Below are positions 26,650 to 34,362 of a DNA stretch of 64,000 nucleotides, one piece after another. Each line of letters begins with the position of its first letter. The first letter of the stretch is position 1. The notes beneath the pieces are model-generated. The model was not told the origin of the DNA. It did not search any database and saw nothing but the letters and a program-made list of their open reading frames with translations. The position numbers and the translations under genes were made by a program. The stretch lies in the NCBI RefSeq assembly GCF_003412455.1, contig NZ_QTJU01000004.1:310001-374000 (forward strand). The letters are read 5' to 3'. Origin of the DNA: Deminuibacter soli. Its GTDB lineage: Bacteria > Bacteroidota > Bacteroidia > Chitinophagales > Chitinophagaceae.

Positions 26650-27390
26650 TTATTTCCAGTTAGGGTAGTCAATAATATGAACCAGTTCTTCCAGCACAAT
26701 TCGTAAATCGTCTTTCAGTTTGTCCAAATCATTTTTACGGGCAATGTATCTTCTGTTATGCGCACTTAAATCTCCCATCTTCTTTAAGCTCGGTAAACTG
26801 TTCTTCGCATTTCTGCCGATATTCCACGTTGTTTCGGATTTAAAGATTTCTATTAAGTCACTCAGGTAATAAAAGTTATCGCTACTATTTTTGAGTTTAT
26901 TTGAAATATTATGACGTTCAAATGCTTCAATAATTAATACTTCTAATAGTTTTCTTGTCATTACAGAACAGGCATCATATAATCCCTGGTCGTAACAAGC
27001 CGCAGCTTGTTGAGATATGGTGGTTAAGTAACCTCTTGTATTGTCGAACAATTCCAATGGAAAATAATTATTGGTCGGAACTACTACCCGGGGCACATTC
27101 ATCAATGCATCTATCTCACTCTTTTTAGAACGTTCCAAATGGTATGTGCCTTTTTGTAAAATAAACTTTGGTGTTTTACCTTTAACTTTCTTGGTGTTGT
27201 TTTTAAGGTATTGGGGGATATTCGAATACTTCGTCGTCTTCAATTCATCAAAGCACACTTTAATATCTTTTGCAGTAGCGCCTTCATTCCCTTTTACAAT
27301 AGTATGATAATAGACAAAATAGTCTATTTTACTGCTTGCTGTAAAGGTGTCAAAATCATTAATCCGGTGAACAAATGTATCCAATGTCAT
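26650..27390 (-). CDS. HEPN/DUF4145-like protein with N-terminal winged-helix-like module
   Basis: A 246-residue protein. Residues about 18-95 look like a winged-helix module (KIDYFVYYHTIVKG ... ATAKDIKVCFDEL ... KFILQKGTYHL) resembling modules in the preceding zinc-ribbon protein. Residues about 125-246 are an all-helical domain of HEPN/DUF4145 appearance (ISQQAAACYDQGLYDACSVM, then RKLLEVLIIEAFERH, then GDLSAHNRRYIARKNDL). HEPN proteins are often RNases in toxin and abortive-infection systems; the canonical RxxxxH is not clearly kept, so activity is uncertain. It begins 3 bp after the zinc-ribbon gene, implying tight cotranslation. Confidence 0.82.
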   Translation of the reverse strand: MTLDTFVHRINDFDTFTASSKIDYFVYYHTIVKGNEGATAKDIKVCFDELKTTKYSNIPQYLKNNTKKVKGKTPKFILQKGTYHLERSKKSEIDALMNVPRVVVPTNNYFPLELFDNTRGYLTTISQQAAACYDQGLYDACSVMTRKLLEVLIIEAFERHNISNKLKNSSDNFYYLSDLIEIFKSETTWNIGRNAKNSLPSLKKMGDLSAHNRRYIARKNDLDKLKDDLRIVLEELVHIIDYPNWK

Positions 27391-27393
27391 ATC

Positions 27394-28599
27394 TTAATCT
27401 TTTTTATTCCAAAACTTTATCTTATTTATACCTTTGGTAGTTATTTCAATATTTGAATTGATTGTTTTCAGCCAACCTGTGCGAGTTTTGGTATTTCCCA
27501 GACTCTTTGCCATATTCTCAGGAATTTTATGATTTACTTCGTCATAACAGGTATAAAGATGGTCTAACGTTACGGATGTAATTTTAAGAACTTCAGATAA
27601 GTAATGAGTAAAAAGAAGGTTTCTTTCGTTATCATTTTTTATTTTAAAATCCTTAATAAAATCAACTAAACTTTTTTTTCCAGAAGGATAAAAATCTATT
27701 TCAGTAAGCCTTTTAGGAGAGAAAGCAGCAACTGAAGTTTTCTTTTTAACTGTGCTACTACCTTTACTTTCTGACACTTGCTCTGATTCGACTTTTTTCG
27801 ATTTTTGTTTATTTAGCTTAACCGAGGAGCTACTTGTTCTTGAGATGATTTCTTTTGCTTTTTCGATTCCATTATCCAGGATTGAATAATCATCTGCTAA
27901 TGGATTAATGAAGTTGCCTTGAACAGCTCTCTTTATATATATTGAAAGAGCACTCTTTTTATTATTGTCCAGTCTATTTGATTCTTCATATTTTTCAATT
28001 AAATTTTGCCTTGTAAAAGTATCTTTCCCGTAATTAGAAGCATAAAAAGCATACACCACAATCCATTCCGTTTCTGTTCCGGGAAGATTTTTCATAGCAA
28101 CAGCTTTCAATGTCGGGTATTCTTCCTGTTTTGCAGTATCGGTCTGTACCGGTTTATGAATTGCTTCAGTTTTGGGAAGTGTATTTCCATTGTTTACAGC
28201 TTCCGCTTCTGCAAAGTCAGCCGTTTCTTTATGTGCTCCATTAAAATCATTGAGGGGAGGAAAGCTTGAAGCAATTGCTCTCATCCTTCCGGCAGCAGCG
28301 GCATCCCGTAAGGTTCCGGCAAGGTCTTTAGCCACATCATCACTAAATGTTGCTTCGATAGTCCTGTCAGTCGCTGTTTCGTGCAAACGAAAAGTGTTGA
28401 TATTTTGATGTGAGCCGGTCTTTATTTCTGCTCGCACTTCGTTAGGCGTACCGCAATTAACACAGCCAGCATCATCTTTTTCTAATGATGAACCGCAGGA
28501 TTTACACTTAACTTGTGTAAGACACCCACCGCAAAAGTAACCTGTCTGTCGTAGAGGTTTGGAACAATTATAGCAGTTTGTTTGTAGATTTGTTTCCAT
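27394..28599 (-). CDS. Double zinc-ribbon protein with two winged-helix-like modules
   Basis: A 401-residue protein of no family I recognise. The N-terminus has two CxxC...CxxC zinc ribbons (C9/C12/C23/C26 and C32/C35/C46/C49). A low-complexity, Ala-rich stretch follows. One winged-helix-like module lies at about 178-262 (TEWIVVYAFYASNYGKD ... YSILDNGIEKAKEI), then a basic Ser/Lys linker, and a second related module at about 320-398 (NERNLLFTHYLSEVL ... IEITTKGINKI). Such a layout suggests nucleic-acid or protein recognition. It sits 4 bp after the RloB-like gene and 3 bp before the HEPN-like gene. It may be the sensor or scaffold of the system; that is inference. Confidence 0.8.
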   Translation of the reverse strand: METNLQTNCYNCSKPLRQTGYFCGGCLTQVKCKSCGSSLEKDDAGCVNCGTPNEVRAEIKTGSHQNINTFRLHETATDRTIEATFSDDVAKDLAGTLRDAAAAGRMRAIASSFPPLNDFNGAHKETADFAEAEAVNNGNTLPKTEAIHKPVQTDTAKQEEYPTLKAVAMKNLPGTETEWIVVYAFYASNYGKDTFTRQNLIEKYEESNRLDNNKKSALSIYIKRAVQGNFINPLADDYSILDNGIEKAKEIISRTSSSSVKLNKQKSKKVESEQVSESKGSSTVKKKTSVAAFSPKRLTEIDFYPSGKKSLVDFIKDFKIKNDNERNLLFTHYLSEVLKITSVTLDHLYTCYDEVNHKIPENMAKSLGNTKTRTGWLKTINSNIEITTKGINKIKFWNKKD

Positions 28600-28603
28600 C
28601 GCT

Positions 28604-29224
28604 TTATTTCTTTTTAGGGTTTACAATTTTTTCTTTCAGGAAAAATTTATATACTTCGGCTCTTGGGTAGTTATTACCTTTTGCTGCTCTGTTATCTTCC
28701 AGAAATGCCGCATTGGGTATTGCATTGATTTCAAGCTGAGGTCTTAAAATTTTATACAAGTTCTTTTTTCTTAAATATTCCTGGTTTTTACAATAATCTT
28801 TCAGGTACTTGGTAATGGCTTTACCTACAGTATCACAATCAGCATATGCTTTACCCGTCTTTTCATAATGTACCAGTACCCAGGTTTCAAAGCAAGGATT
28901 GTTTATATAAACCGTAATCTCATTGCTGTTAATACTTTTTAGCTCTTGTGTAAAATCCGCAAGTTTATTTTCTGATAGTACCGTATCAAAATCTATAAGG
29001 CAGTACACGTGGTCATAACCTTCCTCCACAAGAGATTTTGCAGTATTGATGGCTTTTTTGTAAGAGCCACCTTTTGAAGACTTGCTGGGTAGTTCCGGTT
29101 TGATGACAACGTCTTTAATCCGTTCCAGTTCTTTCAATTGCTCAAAGTAAATCTTCTCGGTAACACCATCACCAACCACAGCAATCCTTCGTAAAAGCTT
29201 CCTTTTCTTATCGGGTCTAGCCAT
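28604..29224 (-). CDS. RloB/AbiLii-like Toprim-type protein
   Basis: A 206-residue RloB-family protein. The N-terminal VVGDGVTEKIYFEQL carries the conserved Glu of a Toprim-like fold, LIDFDTV the two acidic metal ligands (about D78, D80), and NNPCFETWVLVHYEK is the diagnostic RloB motif. The start overlaps the end of the ATPase gene by 8 bp, so the two are translationally coupled. RloB partners an AAA ATPase in the AbiL system and in restriction-linked rloAB loci; a nuclease or RNA-targeting role is likely but unproven. AT-rich codon use differs from the flanks. Confidence 0.9.
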   Translation of the reverse strand: MARPDKKRKLLRRIAVVGDGVTEKIYFEQLKELERIKDVVIKPELPSKSSKGGSYKKAINTAKSLVEEGYDHVYCLIDFDTVLSENKLADFTQELKSINSNEITVYINNPCFETWVLVHYEKTGKAYADCDTVGKAITKYLKDYCKNQEYLRKKNLYKILRPQLEINAIPNAAFLEDNRAAKGNNYPRAEVYKFFLKEKIVNPKKK

Positions 29225-30533
29225 TGTCCTCGGTTATAAAAATGTTACCCAATTCCGGCTTTGCTCCCAATTTTCCGGTTTTATACGAATTGATAATGGA
29301 AGAATTCTTTCTAATGGTGGAAGTATCGAAATCCGAGAGGGAATACAAATCTGTAGTACCATCATCTTTTTTCTGTGTAAACCATATGGCATCATTCCGC
29401 AGTATTTCCCGATCTTCCAGCAGAAAGAGGTTGTGTGTGGTAATAACCATTTGTGATTGACCAGAATTAGCCAAAAACATCAATAGGAAATGTTTCATCA
29501 GGTCGGGGTGGAGAGAAGTTTCCAGTTCATCAATAGACACAACTTTATTCTCTTTAATAATAGTCGATAAAATACCACTCAAGCCATAATATCTCAAGGT
29601 TCCTCTGGATTCCTGTTCTCTGGGTAAACTATGTGTACTTTCTTTCCCTTTCTTATCTCTGACAAGGTGCTTAAAAATCAGGTCAATGGTTTTGATACTT
29701 TTTGTAGTTGATAAATCATTCATTTCATCAGGTGGTAAAATGGAAGATAGGCGGGAAATCATCTCGTTATCCAGCTTACGTTCTTTTTTGTTTACATCAA
29801 CCCCGCTGATTTGAATATCTGCTTTTTTGATTATCTCTATAACAGATTCTTTAAAAGAAACATTTTCATCCACCCTTTTTGTTGTCCAGCCCAATAAATC
29901 TGTTCCTGGTTCAATTTCACCCATTAATGTTTCCCGGAACCAATGAAACACTTGTTGTAGCTCAGGAATATTCACATTGGTTTTGTTGAATGCTCCGATT
30001 ACAGTAGTATTCCAGATAGTATTTCCTTCAATCAAATCAATATCTTTAGCGCTTGCTTTTACCGTACTACCGAAAGAAACTTTAGAAAGCTGGTTTTCTA
30101 TATCGGTTTCTCTTAAATACAGGTCTGCCATTCTTCCTTTAGGAGCGTATTGTAACTTTTCCTTAAGGATATAGTTCTTTGTAAACTCGACCTCATAGCT
30201 ATGCCTTACCTTGTTTGCTACGAAGCCCATTTTTAGTATGGAAGTCTTTTTCTTTGACTTGCTGTCAAATAAGAAGGGTTCAAAGTCTAAGGATTCAAAC
30301 TTTGCTTTAACAGGATAAATGTTTAAGTCCTTTAAAAACTCCAAAGCTTTTAAAAAAGTGGATTTACCAGAAGCATTAGGGCCATATATTATCAATAATT
30401 TTAATAGTTTCAACCCTGGAATTGGCTCCGCAACATAATAGTCATTAAGGCTATCATCGGCTGTAGCTTCAAAAGAAATCACCTGTTCCTCACGTATTGG
30501 GCCAAAGTTGGATACAGAAAAGTCTATTATCAT
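29217..30533 (-). CDS. AAA ATPase, RloA/AbiLi-like (AAA_21)
   Basis: The first gene of the operon, 438 residues, an SMC/OLD-like ABC-type ATPase. The N-terminus MIIDFSVSNFGPIREEQ is typical of the class. Walker A is GPNASGKST (51-59), a signature-like loop is PREQESRGTLRYYG (304-317), Walker B is VVSIDELE (331-338), and the switch His is in ITTHN (364-368). Such ATPases pair with RloB (AbiL), Toprim/DUF4435 (PARIS) or HNH (Septu) partners in phage defence, where they act as infection sensors. The RloB-type partner here points to AbiL. A TAAATTTG -7 element lies about 30 bp upstream. Confidence 0.92.
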   Translation of the reverse strand: MIIDFSVSNFGPIREEQVISFEATADDSLNDYYVAEPIPGLKLLKLLIIYGPNASGKSTFLKALEFLKDLNIYPVKAKFESLDFEPFLFDSKSKKKTSILKMGFVANKVRHSYEVEFTKNYILKEKLQYAPKGRMADLYLRETDIENQLSKVSFGSTVKASAKDIDLIEGNTIWNTTVIGAFNKTNVNIPELQQVFHWFRETLMGEIEPGTDLLGWTTKRVDENVSFKESVIEIIKKADIQISGVDVNKKERKLDNEMISRLSSILPPDEMNDLSTTKSIKTIDLIFKHLVRDKKGKESTHSLPREQESRGTLRYYGLSGILSTIIKENKVVSIDELETSLHPDLMKHFLLMFLANSGQSQMVITTHNLFLLEDREILRNDAIWFTQKKDDGTTDLYSLSDFDTSTIRKNSSIINSYKTGKLGAKPELGNIFITEDNG

Positions 30534-30562
30534 TTTTAATGCTTTAATTTGATCTTAAAATG

Positions 30563-30570
30563 CAAATTTA
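30563..30570 (-). promoter_or_regulatory. Candidate -7 element of the island operon
   Basis: On the minus strand TAAATTTG (TAnnTTTG type) lies 30 bp before the ATPase start codon. No good -33 TTTG is found at the expected distance, so the assignment is tentative. Confidence 0.45.
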
Positions 30571-30786
30571 AAAAATAAAATGAATGAAATCTAAGTTTAG
30601 ATGTTCATATTGAATATTTATGGCAAAAAATTATATTAAATGGTACTTTATCCCTAGAATAGATTGCTAAGTTTTCGAAATATCGGGTAAAGGAAATGGG
30701 GAAGTTTTAAATCAGCCTGATGTAGTAAGGCTCTTTTTACCTATTTAGCAACATCATCTTTTTAGTTTTCCTACTATCTTCTGTTG

Positions 30787-30927
30787 TTAGCAATCGTTCT
30801 TGAGATTATCAGCTTCTTTTTTATCTATATTACTTTGAATAGCAATATCTTTTAGCTGATTCAATCGCCTCAAATCTTCTAACAAAGAGTTCGAGTTCTG
30901 TACTAATGGAATCACGGAAAGGGACAT
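30787..30927 (-). CDS. Possible 46-aa small ORF in island right end
   Basis: An ATG-initiated minus-strand frame (MSLSVIPLVQNSNSLLEDLR start) with a helical, charged composition. It has no recognised family and no clear ribosome-binding site. It lies in the AT-rich segment upstream of the five-gene operon and could be a gene fragment. It is listed only because the translation looks protein-like. Confidence 0.25.
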   Translation of the reverse strand: MSLSVIPLVQNSNSLLEDLRRLNQLKDIAIQSNIDKKEADNLKNDC

Positions 30928-30965
30928 CCGCTTAATTCTTTTACTGCTTATTGAGTGAGTTGTAG

Positions 30966-31164
30966 GCGAGGCATCTCACTTACGTGACTGGCCTCATTTG
31001 TCTGATGCTGGTTACCGAAGCTGGCGGATTAATGACGCACGGCGTTGTTATTGCGCGTGAATACGGCTGCCGCAGTGGTTGAGGTAGAAAATGCAACCAG
31101 CCTGATTAAAGGCGGGCAATGCATCCGGGTGCATGGAACAGCAGGGGATATAGCGCTGCTGTAA
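30966..31164 (+). pseudogene. PEP-synthase/PPDK-type enzyme, C-terminal remnant
   Basis: The translation LVTEAGGLMTHGVVIAREYG from 31008 matches the PEP-utilising enzyme mobile (phosphohistidine) domain, including the GGxxTH motif. One frameshift near 31069 leads to AVVEVENATSLIKGGQ and the typical end GTAGDIALL before TAA at 31162. Only the last 50 or so residues survive, and the rest of the enzyme is missing. GC content here returns to backbone level, so this appears to be a host gene destroyed at the island's right junction. Confidence 0.78.
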
Positions 31165-31245
31165 CCGGCAAGCTATTGCGCAGGTTATGAACTATTGGAA
31201 TTAAGCCGTACATTCAAACTGCCATGAACCATAAATCTGCTTCAT

Positions 31246-32043
31246 ATGAAAACCTTGCTGCGCATGCTGTTTTTGCTTGTTTTGCCGGTGTTTACTTTTT
31301 GCCAGAATGAACAGCGGCTGGCGATAGCGGAAGCAATGTCGAATACTTTTAATCTCTACGGTGATGAAGCAACCGGTACCTGCTTTATAGTTGCCAAAGG
31401 CGGGAAGCAATATTTTATTACTGCTGCACACCTGTTTGCATCGTCTCATACATCAGGTGACCAGGTAGCGATACAACTGGTTGTGCAAAAACAGCTAAAG
31501 GCATTTGATGCGCATGTGTATTTTCATGCAGACAGAAAAGTGGATGTTGCCATTGTTACATTGCCGGGTACAGTATCCCAGCATGTTGAATTACCTGAAG
31601 AACTGGTAAAATACGAAGATACCCTGCAGAAAGTATTCCAGGGACATGGCATGCTGATGGATAGCACCATGATCACTATTGGCGAGGATGTTTTATTCTT
31701 TGGTTTTCCCTTGGGAAACCTGGGCACTGAAGCGCTTGGCATTAAGTTCCCTTTGGTAAAAAAGGCAATGATATCTGGTTGGGTAAAACACAACGGACTT
31801 GAGTTATTGCTGCTGGACGGCCACAACAATGCAGGCTTTTCCGGCGGGCCTATTGCAACCTACGATTCCAGTACTAAAAAGATGTCAGTAGCAGGGGTAG
31901 TATCCGGGTATATTCCTGAACCGATGGATGTACAGCGTAAAAATGAAACCTTATCGGTGAACGGGAACTCGGGCATTATTGTTTGTTATGGCAAACGTTA
32001 TATTGAAGAAATTTTCGCCAGGTATAAAAAGGAGCTGCGTTAA
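31246..32043 (+). CDS. Secreted trypsin-like serine protease
   Basis: A 265-residue protein with a signal peptide (cleavage near FTFCQ) and a chymotrypsin-fold catalytic triad. His is in ITAAHLF, Asp in RKVDVAIVTL, and Ser in NAGFSGGPIAT. No PDZ domain is present, unlike DegP/HtrA, so it is a simple trypsin-like peptidase, probably periplasmic or extracellular. The Cys in the signal region (TFCQN) could serve as a lipobox, which would make it membrane-anchored. It is a single-gene unit on the plus strand, convergent with the HopJ-family gene. The substrate is unknown. Confidence 0.9.
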   Translation: MKTLLRMLFLLVLPVFTFCQNEQRLAIAEAMSNTFNLYGDEATGTCFIVAKGGKQYFITAAHLFASSHTSGDQVAIQLVVQKQLKAFDAHVYFHADRKVDVAIVTLPGTVSQHVELPEELVKYEDTLQKVFQGHGMLMDSTMITIGEDVLFFGFPLGNLGTEALGIKFPLVKKAMISGWVKHNGLELLLLDGHNNAGFSGGPIATYDSSTKKMSVAGVVSGYIPEPMDVQRKNETLSVNGNSGIIVCYGKRYIEEIFARYKKELR

Positions 32044-32071
32044 AACTGCGCAGATGCCTGTTTTCTTTTAC

Positions 32072-32416
32072 TTATTGATGCGGTGTTAATGCTGCTCCCT
32101 CAAATGCGATGCCTGCCCAGCCATGCGCCATAAACTGGCGGATATTCTGGTGGTCAGTTGCGTCAGGATGTGCCAGTACAGAGCGGTAATGTTCTGAAAA
32201 CAAACTAAGCGTATCCTGCTGGTTCAACTGGTTGAGCTGGGCAAAAGCAAACACCCGGGCGCTGCCCTGGTTTTGGTTGGCCTCGTTGTAGGTATCGCCA
32301 TTTTTAAATGCAGTGGGCTGGTGCTGGTACCAGTGGTCGATAAAGGCGATGACTTCTACAAAGGGGATAGTGTTTTCTTTTACACCTGCAAGCAGGTTGC
32401 TGAGCTGTTCTTTCAT
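32072..32416 (-). CDS. HopJ-family protein
   Basis: About 114 residues from the inner ATG at 32416 (MKEQLSNLL); an ATG at 32440 would add eight residues. Features of the HopJ family are FIDHWYQHQPTAFKNG, a Gly/Ser-Ala-Arg segment NQGSARVFAFAQL, and HPDATDHQNIRQFMAHGW. The family is named after a Pseudomonas type III effector, but it is widespread in non-pathogens as a small cytoplasmic protein of unknown function. Nothing here suggests a type III secretion system. It is convergent with the serine protease gene. Confidence 0.85.
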   Translation of the reverse strand: MKEQLSNLLAGVKENTIPFVEVIAFIDHWYQHQPTAFKNGDTYNEANQNQGSARVFAFAQLNQLNQQDTLSLFSEHYRSVLAHPDATDHQNIRQFMAHGWAGIAFEGAALTPHQ

Positions 32417-32461
32417 AATTGTATTTTGATAGAAGGGCAAAGGTACGAAGTAACCATGGCT

Positions 32462-33085
32462 TTATTTGTCGGGGAAGCATTGCGGTCCTATTGCTCCTCC
32501 GCCGTATTCGAACGCCATCGTATCATTGTAAAGCCGGTATCGGCAGGAATCGTTGTAGGTTTTTTTCAGGCTGTCGTTCAGTGGTGCATTAAACAGGTTG
32601 TAAAAGTACATGCCCATGCCACTTCTCCTGAAACCAACATTGGCTGGCTCTCCATTGGTTACTGAAATGCAATTGGCATTGTCAAGGTAAGCTTTGATCG
32701 TCCGGAAAGTTGCATCTTTCCAATTCAATATGTCTTTTACCGTATCAAGTGATGAAGTCTCATCATCGGGCATATTGTAAACAGGTGAATCCTGCCTGCC
32801 ATTATATGGATTAAAACCCCATTGTTGAAAAAGTACCTTTTTCGGATATGGAGGTATTGTTTTATGATAGATGCTGAGATCAATGGTTTGGTCATTTATG
32901 AACTCTATATATATTTCCAGGTCTTTTGGTGTAATGGAATTAAAGTAGCGCTTTAGTTTGGCAATTTCTTTATGCTTTGAGTTATAATTACTCTTTAGTT
33001 CCTGTTCACTTGATTCCGGCATATCTTTAAAAGGAGAGCAAGATATAAATAGGAGCGTGGTGGTAAGTATAAGTAGTTTATTCAT
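32462..33085 (-). CDS. Hypothetical lipoprotein (207 aa)
   Basis: A 207-residue protein with a lipobox signal (LLFISCSPF, Cys at about 16), so probably an outer-membrane or periplasmic lipoprotein. The mature part is mixed alpha/beta with many Asn/Tyr residues and three further Cys (ANCISV, DSCRY, PQCFP) that could form disulfides. I recognise no family. It stands alone between the HopJ-family gene and a terminator at 33155. Its base composition is more AT-rich than its neighbours, which may signal recent acquisition. Confidence 0.72.
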   Translation of the reverse strand: MNKLLILTTTLLFISCSPFKDMPESSEQELKSNYNSKHKEIAKLKRYFNSITPKDLEIYIEFINDQTIDLSIYHKTIPPYPKKVLFQQWGFNPYNGRQDSPVYNMPDDETSSLDTVKDILNWKDATFRTIKAYLDNANCISVTNGEPANVGFRRSGMGMYFYNLFNAPLNDSLKKTYNDSCRYRLYNDTMAFEYGGGAIGPQCFPDK

Positions 33086-33154
33086 GTTTGATAACCCGGT
33101 AGACGATGGAGTGGTGGCGTTTATTGGTGTGGCAGAACCGGCGTAGAAATAGCA

Positions 33155-33180
33155 AAGAAGCGCTCCGCAGAGCGCTTCTT
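33155..33180 (-). terminator. Terminator downstream of the MORN/TonB_C gene
   Basis: The stem AAGAAGCGCT (33155-33164) / AGCGCTTCTT (33171-33180) with a small closing pair lies 22 bp after the stop codon of the gene at 33202. The T tract on the minus strand is short. Confidence 0.65.
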
Positions 33181-33201
33181 TATTAACGGATTATTTCCGG
33201 A

Positions 33202-34143
33202 TTATTCCTGCGCAAAGTATACGGGCTGCCGTACCCTGGTGCGTACGCGTCTGTTGTGTTGTACAGCAGGCAACCATTTGGGCGACTTGCGTACTGCATC
33301 CAGCGCTATAATATCAAATTCCGGATGAAAGGGCGCACTTACTTCTGCGTTGGATACATTGCCGTCTTCATCAATATCTGCATCTACTACCACCACGGCC
33401 TGGTCTGCATTTACCAGTTGATATTGCGTGGGAAAGTAAACATGTTTGTAAAGATATTTCTGCCAGGCTTTAATGCCTCCCGGAAAATTAGCTTCATGAT
33501 CGTGGCTGGTTGTATCCATCGGGTTGCTTTGTTCATCAAAATATTGCTTGTTAACCAATACGCCATCCTGGTACCATTCAAAAGCAGCTACTTTGCCATT
33601 GTTATGAAAGAACTGCCATTTGCCATTCTTTTTTTCACCAGCGCTATACCTGCCTGCAAAAGAAGGGGAGCCATTATTAAACCAGGCAACAGCAATACCA
33701 CTACCGTCTGCGTTCCACACAGCTGAATCAGAGGCAGTACCGTCTGCGTACCAGCCCAAACAGGTGCCTGTTCTGTGGCCATTGTTGTAATGTATAGAAT
33801 CACTCATCATGCCATTTGCATGATAGCTTACCCAAAGCCCGTTAAACTGGCCATGACTGTATTCGCCTTTTCTTTTCAGCCGCCGGTTGGCATGATAGTA
33901 TACAAACAGCCCGTTAGCCGTTTTGCAAGCCTCGTCTTCATAGGTTCCGTCCATTTGCAGGCTGCGCTCATGTATAAAATAATCTTTGCGGTGCCAGCCG
34001 GAATCGGTTCTTTCTATCATGGCTGCATATCGTGCACTGTCAGGGGTGGTTTCTTTCCATCTGAAATCGAAGTATTTTTCCACTTTTTGAGCCGTGGTAG
34101 TGATATACAAAAGCAGGCAAGGTAATAGCAGTAACGGTTTCAT
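33202..34143 (-). CDS. Secreted MORN/YwqK-repeat protein with TonB C-terminal domain
   Basis: A 313-residue exported protein (signal peptide to about residue 19). The central part has repeats of the YwqK/MORN type (NGLFVYYHANRRLKRKGEY, GLWVSYHANGMMSDS, then GKWQFFHNNGKVAAF). The C-terminus (about 235-310) matches a TonB_C-like fold (VVVDADIDEDGNVSNAEV, KSPKWLPAVQHNR). It has no membrane-spanning anchor, so it is not a classical TonB. Such proteins are common in Bacteroidota and their function is unknown; envelope scaffolding is a guess. A terminator follows at 33155. Confidence 0.85.
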   Translation of the reverse strand: MKPLLLLPCLLLYITTTAQKVEKYFDFRWKETTPDSARYAAMIERTDSGWHRKDYFIHERSLQMDGTYEDEACKTANGLFVYYHANRRLKRKGEYSHGQFNGLWVSYHANGMMSDSIHYNNGHRTGTCLGWYADGTASDSAVWNADGSGIAVAWFNNGSPSFAGRYSAGEKKNGKWQFFHNNGKVAAFEWYQDGVLVNKQYFDEQSNPMDTTSHDHEANFPGGIKAWQKYLYKHVYFPTQYQLVNADQAVVVVDADIDEDGNVSNAEVSAPFHPEFDIIALDAVRKSPKWLPAVQHNRRVRTRVRQPVYFAQE

Positions 34144-34362
34144 GGTCTATGAGTTGAAATTGCAGTGGCGGCCAAATTAACCGGAAAGAAAGATATGGCC
34201 AAAAAAAGTGAAGGCTTTCTTCTTTGAGATGTTCTTTCCCTAGCCGCTTTTCCTGTTATTTTACGGGTTTTGGAGCATCAGCAGGATGTGTGCATTTAAG
34301 CGCCAAAAATTTTGCCATAGATTTTTCTCCATTACCCATGCTACTGTTTGTTTCAAATAGTA

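Noticed and set aside
30540-30965. Direct repeat of the tRNA-Lys 3' end (att site) at the right end of the island
   Set aside because: The T-arm and acceptor words of the tRNA do not recur there; island limits rest on composition and relics only.
32072-32416. HopJ as evidence for type III secretion or pathogenicity
   Set aside because: The family is common in free-living bacteria and no secretion genes are present.
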